64,000 bases of DNA from Bradyrhizobium daqingense (GTDB lineage: Bacteria > Pseudomonadota > Alphaproteobacteria > Rhizobiales > Xanthobacteraceae). The DNA lies in assembly GCF_021044685.1 (NCBI RefSeq), contig NZ_CP088014.1, positions 4,760,001 to 4,824,000 of the forward strand. Direction: 5' to 3'. Below are positions 60,540-64,000 of the stretch, in pieces. Positions within the stretch are counted from its first letter, which is position 1. Each line of letters begins with the position of its first letter. The notes below the pieces were generated by a model. It was not told the origin of the DNA and ran no database searches. It saw only the letters and a program-made list of their open reading frames with translations. Made by a program: the position numbers and the translations under genes.

Positions 60540-61529
60540 ATGGCGCGCGCCGTTCGCTTTCACCGGCATGGTGGTCCCGACGTGCTCTGCATCGAGACCG
60601 TCGACGTATCGTCGCCGGGGAAAGACGAGGTTCAGATCCGGGTCAAGGCGCTCGGTCTCAACCGTGCGGAAGCGCTGCTGCGCAGAGGCACCTATATCGA
60701 GACCGCGGCATTTCCGTCCGGTCTGGGCCTTGAGGCGGCGGGCATTATTGAGGCTGTTGGCGAAGGCGTCGCAAGCTTTGTTCCGGGCGACGCCGTCAGT
60801 ATCGTGCCGCCGCTGTCGATGGTGCGATGGCCGGCCTATGCCGAGCTCGCGACGTTTCCGGCTGAGCTCGTCGTGAAGCATCCGCCCGAGCTGGGCTTCG
60901 AGGCAGCTGCCGCGGTCTGGATGCAATATCTGACGGCCTACGGGGCGCTGGTCGACATCGCCGGACTCTTGCGAGGGGACGTCGTCGCCATCACGGCCGC
61001 ATCGAGCAGTGTCGGGCTTGCCGCCATCCAGATCGCGAACCGGATCGGCGCGGTCCCGGTCGCGTTGACGCGGACCTCGGCCAAGCGGCGCGCCTTGCGC
61101 GATGCCGGTGCCGCCCACGTGATCGCCTCGGACGAGGAGGATATCGGCGCGCGGCTCGCGGAGATCGCCGGTTCAAACGGTGTCCGCGTGGTGTTCGACG
61201 CAGTCGGAGGCCCTGCATTCGAACCGCTGACCGCGGCGATGGCGCCGGGCGGCGTCCTGATTGAATACGGGGGCCTGAGCCCCGCGCCGACGCCGTTTCC
61301 GCTGCTCAACGTGCTCAGCAAGAGCCTGACGCTGCGCGGCTATCTCGTGCACGAAGTCATCCGCGATCCAGCGCGTCTTGCGGATGCGAAGGCATTTATT
61401 CTCAGCGGGCTGTCGGACGGTTCGTTGAAGCCGATCATGGCCAAGACGTTCCGCTTCGACGAGATCGTCGAAGCGCATCGTTTCCTGGAATCGAACGATC
61501 AGTTTGGCAAGATCGTCGTGACGATCTAG
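60540..61529 (+). CDS. Zinc-independent quinone oxidoreductase family protein
   Basis: A 329-residue medium-chain reductase without the zinc-binding cysteines. It has LGLNRAEALLRRGTY, the nucleotide site AASSSVGLAAIQIA and the late GKIVVTI end. Members (QOR type) reduce quinones or enones with NADPH. The divergent LysR gene probably regulates it. Confidence 0.9.
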   Translation: MARAVRFHRHGGPDVLCIETVDVSSPGKDEVQIRVKALGLNRAEALLRRGTYIETAAFPSGLGLEAAGIIEAVGEGVASFVPGDAVSIVPPLSMVRWPAYAELATFPAELVVKHPPELGFEAAAAVWMQYLTAYGALVDIAGLLRGDVVAITAASSSVGLAAIQIANRIGAVPVALTRTSAKRRALRDAGAAHVIASDEEDIGARLAEIAGSNGVRVVFDAVGGPAFEPLTAAMAPGGVLIEYGGLSPAPTPFPLLNVLSKSLTLRGYLVHEVIRDPARLADAKAFILSGLSDGSLKPIMAKTFRFDEIVEAHRFLESNDQFGKIVVTI

Positions 61530-61551
61530 ACGCGCGCATCCCCGAAACGCA

Positions 61552-61579
61552 TTCGGCGCCCCGCATGCGGAGCGCCGAA
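61552..61579. terminator. Bidirectional terminator candidate
   Basis: TTCGGCGC (61552-61559) and GCGCCGAA (61572-61579) pair around an inner CCGCATGCGG (61561-61570), giving a long stem between two convergent genes. T-runs are short on both sides, so the terminator role is likely but not certain. Confidence 0.5.
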
Positions 61580-61606
61580 GTTCGTTTGCGCGATAAGCCG
61601 CCGGCC

Positions 61607-62923
61607 TTACGGCAGCTTCAGCGATGTCTCGTTGTACGGCTTCAGCGTCTCGTCCGCGGCCTTCTGGGCAGCGACCAACGCTTCCTTCGGCTGCTTCTTG
61701 CCGTTGAGGACCAGCATGACCTCGTCCTCGAGGTTCTTGCGGACGGGGACGGTCTTGTAGGTCGCGAACCAGGGCTTTGCGACGTCGAGCTGCTCGACGG
61801 CCGTCTTGGCGTCCGGGTTCTTGTTCAGGAAGTCCACCATCTCGGGCGTCTTGTAGGCGGCCATGTTGGGCGCGAAATAGCCGGTGGCGCGGCTCCACCA
61901 GCCACTCTTCTCGGGCGAGGTCATCCACTTGATCAGCGTCCATGCCGCCTTCTGCTTCTCGGCCTCGAGCCCGGCCGGGACGATCAGCGAGGCGCCGCCG
62001 ATCGGCACCGCGTTGCGGACGTTGCGCGGGATGAAGGCGACCTTGTAGTTGAACTTGGCGTTGTCGCGCACGTAGGTGAGCGAGCCCGTCGAGAGCATCA
62101 TCATCGCGGCGTTGCCGGAGATGAAGGAGGTGCTGACGGCAGGTCCGGGCGTAGCGCCTGGCGCATGCACCTTGTGCTTGTAGACGAGGTCGTTCCACCA
62201 GGTGAGCGCCCCCAGCATCGAGGGCGTGTCGTAATAGACCTCGCCGCCGAACTCCTCGTTGTAGTAGCGTCCGCCATTGCTCATGGTGAGCGTTTCCATC
62301 ATCCAGCCGCAATAGTCGTAGGCGCAGGGGATCGCGATGCCCCATTGGGTCACCTTGTCGCCGTCGCGCTTGGTCAGCTTCTTGGCCCAGTCGGTGAGCT
62401 CGGCCCAGGTCTGCGGCGGCTTGTTCGGATCGAGACCGGCTTCCTTGGCCTTGTCGGCGTTGATGTAGAGCAGCGGCGTCGAATTGTGGAACGGTACGCC
62501 GTAGACCGAGCGGTTGATCACCGCATTGCCCTGCAGCGCGGGGAAGAACTGGCCGAGGAACTGCTCCTTGGTGCTTCCATCGGACTTGATCAGGGCATCG
62601 AGATTGGTGAGCTCGTTCTCGATCTGCATGTCGAGCAGGAAATTCGCTGACATGATCACGGCGGCCGGCGGCTTGCCGGCCTTGATCGCGGCGCGCGTCT
62701 TGATCAGCGTGTCGTCGTAGGAGCCGGTGTAGACGGCCGTCGCCTTGATGGCGGGATGGGTCTCGTTGAACTCCTTGATCATGGTGCCCATGTCGCGGGC
62801 GAGCTTGCCGTCAACGGGGACGGGGAAGAACAGGTCGATCTCGGTCGGACCTTCGGCCATCGCCGGGAAGGCGAGAGTGCTTGCCATAGCAAGACCCAGC
62901 ATGAGCCTGCGGGAGAACAGCAT
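61607..62923 (-). CDS. ABC transporter sugar-binding protein (UgpB-like)
   Basis: A 438-residue family-1 solute-binding protein with signal sequence MLFSRRLMLGLAMASTLAFP, cleaved after MA. It has LFFPVPVDGKLARDMG near the start and a two-lobe fold. Similarity is to glycerol-3-phosphate or oligosaccharide receptors; the ligand is not readable. AGGAGA stands seven bases upstream. It is the last gene of the transporter operon, 11 bases after the permease. Confidence 0.92.
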   Translation of the reverse strand: MLFSRRLMLGLAMASTLAFPAMAEGPTEIDLFFPVPVDGKLARDMGTMIKEFNETHPAIKATAVYTGSYDDTLIKTRAAIKAGKPPAAVIMSANFLLDMQIENELTNLDALIKSDGSTKEQFLGQFFPALQGNAVINRSVYGVPFHNSTPLLYINADKAKEAGLDPNKPPQTWAELTDWAKKLTKRDGDKVTQWGIAIPCAYDYCGWMMETLTMSNGGRYYNEEFGGEVYYDTPSMLGALTWWNDLVYKHKVHAPGATPGPAVSTSFISGNAAMMMLSTGSLTYVRDNAKFNYKVAFIPRNVRNAVPIGGASLIVPAGLEAEKQKAAWTLIKWMTSPEKSGWWSRATGYFAPNMAAYKTPEMVDFLNKNPDAKTAVEQLDVAKPWFATYKTVPVRKNLEDEVMLVLNGKKQPKEALVAAQKAADETLKPYNETSLKLP

Positions 62924-62934
62924 CGGAAAATCTC

Positions 62935-63804
62935 CTATTTGATGCCTGAGGTGACGAAAGAGCTGATGAAACGCTTCTGGAAGATCAGGAAGGTGACGAG
63001 CAGCGGTGCGATGACCATGAGCGTGCCGGCGGCGATGGTGCCCCAGGCCTGCGTGCCTTCGGCCGTCGCAGTGAAGACGGAGAGGCCGACCGTGAGCGGC
63101 CGCTTGTCCGGCGAGTTGATCACCATCAGAGGCCACAGGAAGTCGTTCCAGTGGCTGGTCACGGAGATGATGGCGAAGGCCGAGAAGCTCGGCATCGACA
63201 GCGGCACGTAGATGTGGCGGATGCGCTGGAACAGGCCGGCGCCGTCGATCAGCGCGGCATCTTCGAGCTCGGTTGGAATGGCCTCGAAGGCCTGCCGCAT
63301 CAGGAAGGTGCCGAAGGCCGAGGCGAAGAACGGCATCATGACGCCGGTCAGCGTGTCGTAGAGGCCGAGCTGTGCCACCAGGGTCAGGTTGGGCACGATC
63401 AGCAGGACCGGCACCAGCATCAGCTGCATCAGGAACAGGTAGAAGATCAGCGTCTTGCCGGCGAATTCGAGGCGCGCAAAGGCAAAGCCCGCCAGCGTGA
63501 TGGTGACGAACTGCACCATGAGGATTCCGGCGCAGATGATCGTGGTGTTGAGCGTGTAGCGCGGGAAATCGCCGATCTCCCAGGCGTCCCTGACGTTGTC
63601 GAGCGTCGGCTTCAGGCTCGGCATCAGCTCGGCCATGAGGTTGAAGCCGTCGGAGGGCGGGCGCAGCGTCGCCACGCCCATCCACAGGAACGGGATCAGC
63701 CAGACCAGCGCGAGCAGGACGGTCAGCACGAAGCCGAGCTTCGGCGTGATCTCGTTACGCGTGGCGAGCGGGGCGTCCTTCCACAGCCTGTCGAGCAGCG
63801 TCAT
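62935..63804 (-). CDS. ABC transporter permease (UgpE/MalG-like)
   Basis: A 289-residue permease with six spans and the cytoplasmic EAA loop (EAIPTELEDAALIDGAGLF) that contacts the ATPase. It is typical of the second permease of carbohydrate importers. Its start overlaps the previous gene's stop (ATGA). The ATPase gene is not in the window. Confidence 0.94.
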   Translation of the reverse strand: MTLLDRLWKDAPLATRNEITPKLGFVLTVLLALVWLIPFLWMGVATLRPPSDGFNLMAELMPSLKPTLDNVRDAWEIGDFPRYTLNTTIICAGILMVQFVTITLAGFAFARLEFAGKTLIFYLFLMQLMLVPVLLIVPNLTLVAQLGLYDTLTGVMMPFFASAFGTFLMRQAFEAIPTELEDAALIDGAGLFQRIRHIYVPLSMPSFSAFAIISVTSHWNDFLWPLMVINSPDKRPLTVGLSVFTATAEGTQAWGTIAAGTLMVIAPLLVTFLIFQKRFISSFVTSGIK

Positions 63805-64000
63805 GGCCCGCCCTCGCGGTTCGCCAGCGTGCGGAAGGACAGCGCGGTAAGGCCCATCAGCGCGGCCAGCGTCAGCAGCGTCGCCGCCGAAGCTTTGCCG
63901 ATGTCGTAATGCTCGACCGCCTGCTGATAGATGTAGAACAGCACGAGGTTGGTCGAATTCGCGGGGCCGCCCTTGGTCATGACGAAGACGTGGTCGACCT
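63801..64000 (-). CDS. ABC transporter permease (UgpA/MalF-like), partial
   Basis: Only the last 65 residues are in the window; the gene continues past the right edge. Visible sequence VFVMTKGGPANSTNLVLFYI, then YQQAVEHYDIGKASAATLLT, matches the C-terminal part of UgpA/MalF-type permeases. Its stop overlaps the start of the second permease. Confidence 0.9.
   Translation of the reverse strand, partial: VDHVFVMTKGGPANSTNLVLFYIYQQAVEHYDIGKASAATLLTLAALMGLTALSFRTLANREGGP

Noticed and set aside
61607..63685. Extended 692-codon reading of the binding-protein gene
   Set aside because: The upstream part is the wrong frame of the permease; signal peptide and AGGAGA fix the start at 62923.

Overview
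This is a 64 kb stretch of a GC-rich alphaproteobacterial chromosome, most likely Bradyrhizobium or a very close relative. The clues are the gene content and order (fabD-fabG-acpP-fabF-mltG-yicC-gmk; lptF-lptG-lptD-surA-pdxA-rsmA; ppx-ppk1-hdaA), several lone TctC-type binding proteins, many small secreted proteins of the kind common in this genus, and dispersed palindromic repeats of a type I recall from Bradyrhizobium genomes. The genus assignment rests on recognition, not on a database search. I saw no rRNA, tRNA, CRISPR array, prophage or intact insertion sequence, but none of these was searched for by computation.

Layout. 0-9.5 kb: the start of rpsF (cut by the left edge), a TetR regulator with a fatty-acid desaturase, then the core fatty-acid synthesis genes fabD, fabG, acpP and fabF, followed by mltG, yicC and gmk. 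9.4-13.1 kb: a block of minus-strand envelope and secreted proteins, including a caspase-like peptidase. 13.1-21.3 kb: an accessory region with small secreted proteins, a winged-helix/TPR regulator next to a TctC protein, a PPOX flavoprotein, a cupin, two Crp/Fnr regulators and several short ORFs. 21.3-30.0 kb: an alcohol dehydrogenase, then the tightly coupled minus-strand operon lptF-lptG-lptD-surA-pdxA-rsmA for lipopolysaccharide export, outer-membrane assembly, pyridoxal phosphate synthesis and 16S rRNA methylation. 30.3-40 kb: pepA-holC, a lipoprotein, a MarR-controlled pair, a second TctC, an ABC-F ATPase, a possible NepR-like small protein, ndk and a TerC protein.

40-51 kb: a TonB-dependent siderophore receptor with a PepSY membrane protein, polyphosphate genes ppx-ppk1, the replication regulator hdaA coupled to a CDP-alcohol phosphatidyltransferase, and purM-purN read the other way. 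51-56.3 kb: a cold-shock gene, an autotransporter-type barrel protein, and a LysR-controlled group of two acyltransferase-like proteins plus an isochorismatase-fold protein that lacks two of its three catalytic residues. 56.4-64 kb: a class III aminotransferase, ribonuclease D, a LysR/quinone-oxidoreductase pair and a sugar-type ABC transporter cut by the right edge.

The most unusual part is the 53.2-56.3 kb group, which could make or modify an acylated small molecule. Next are the caspase-like locus and the NepR-like ORF. Most of the rest is ordinary core genome. Clear regulatory sites are the MarR and TetR palindromes and terminators after acpP, the cold-shock gene and the His/Gly-rich protein gene.
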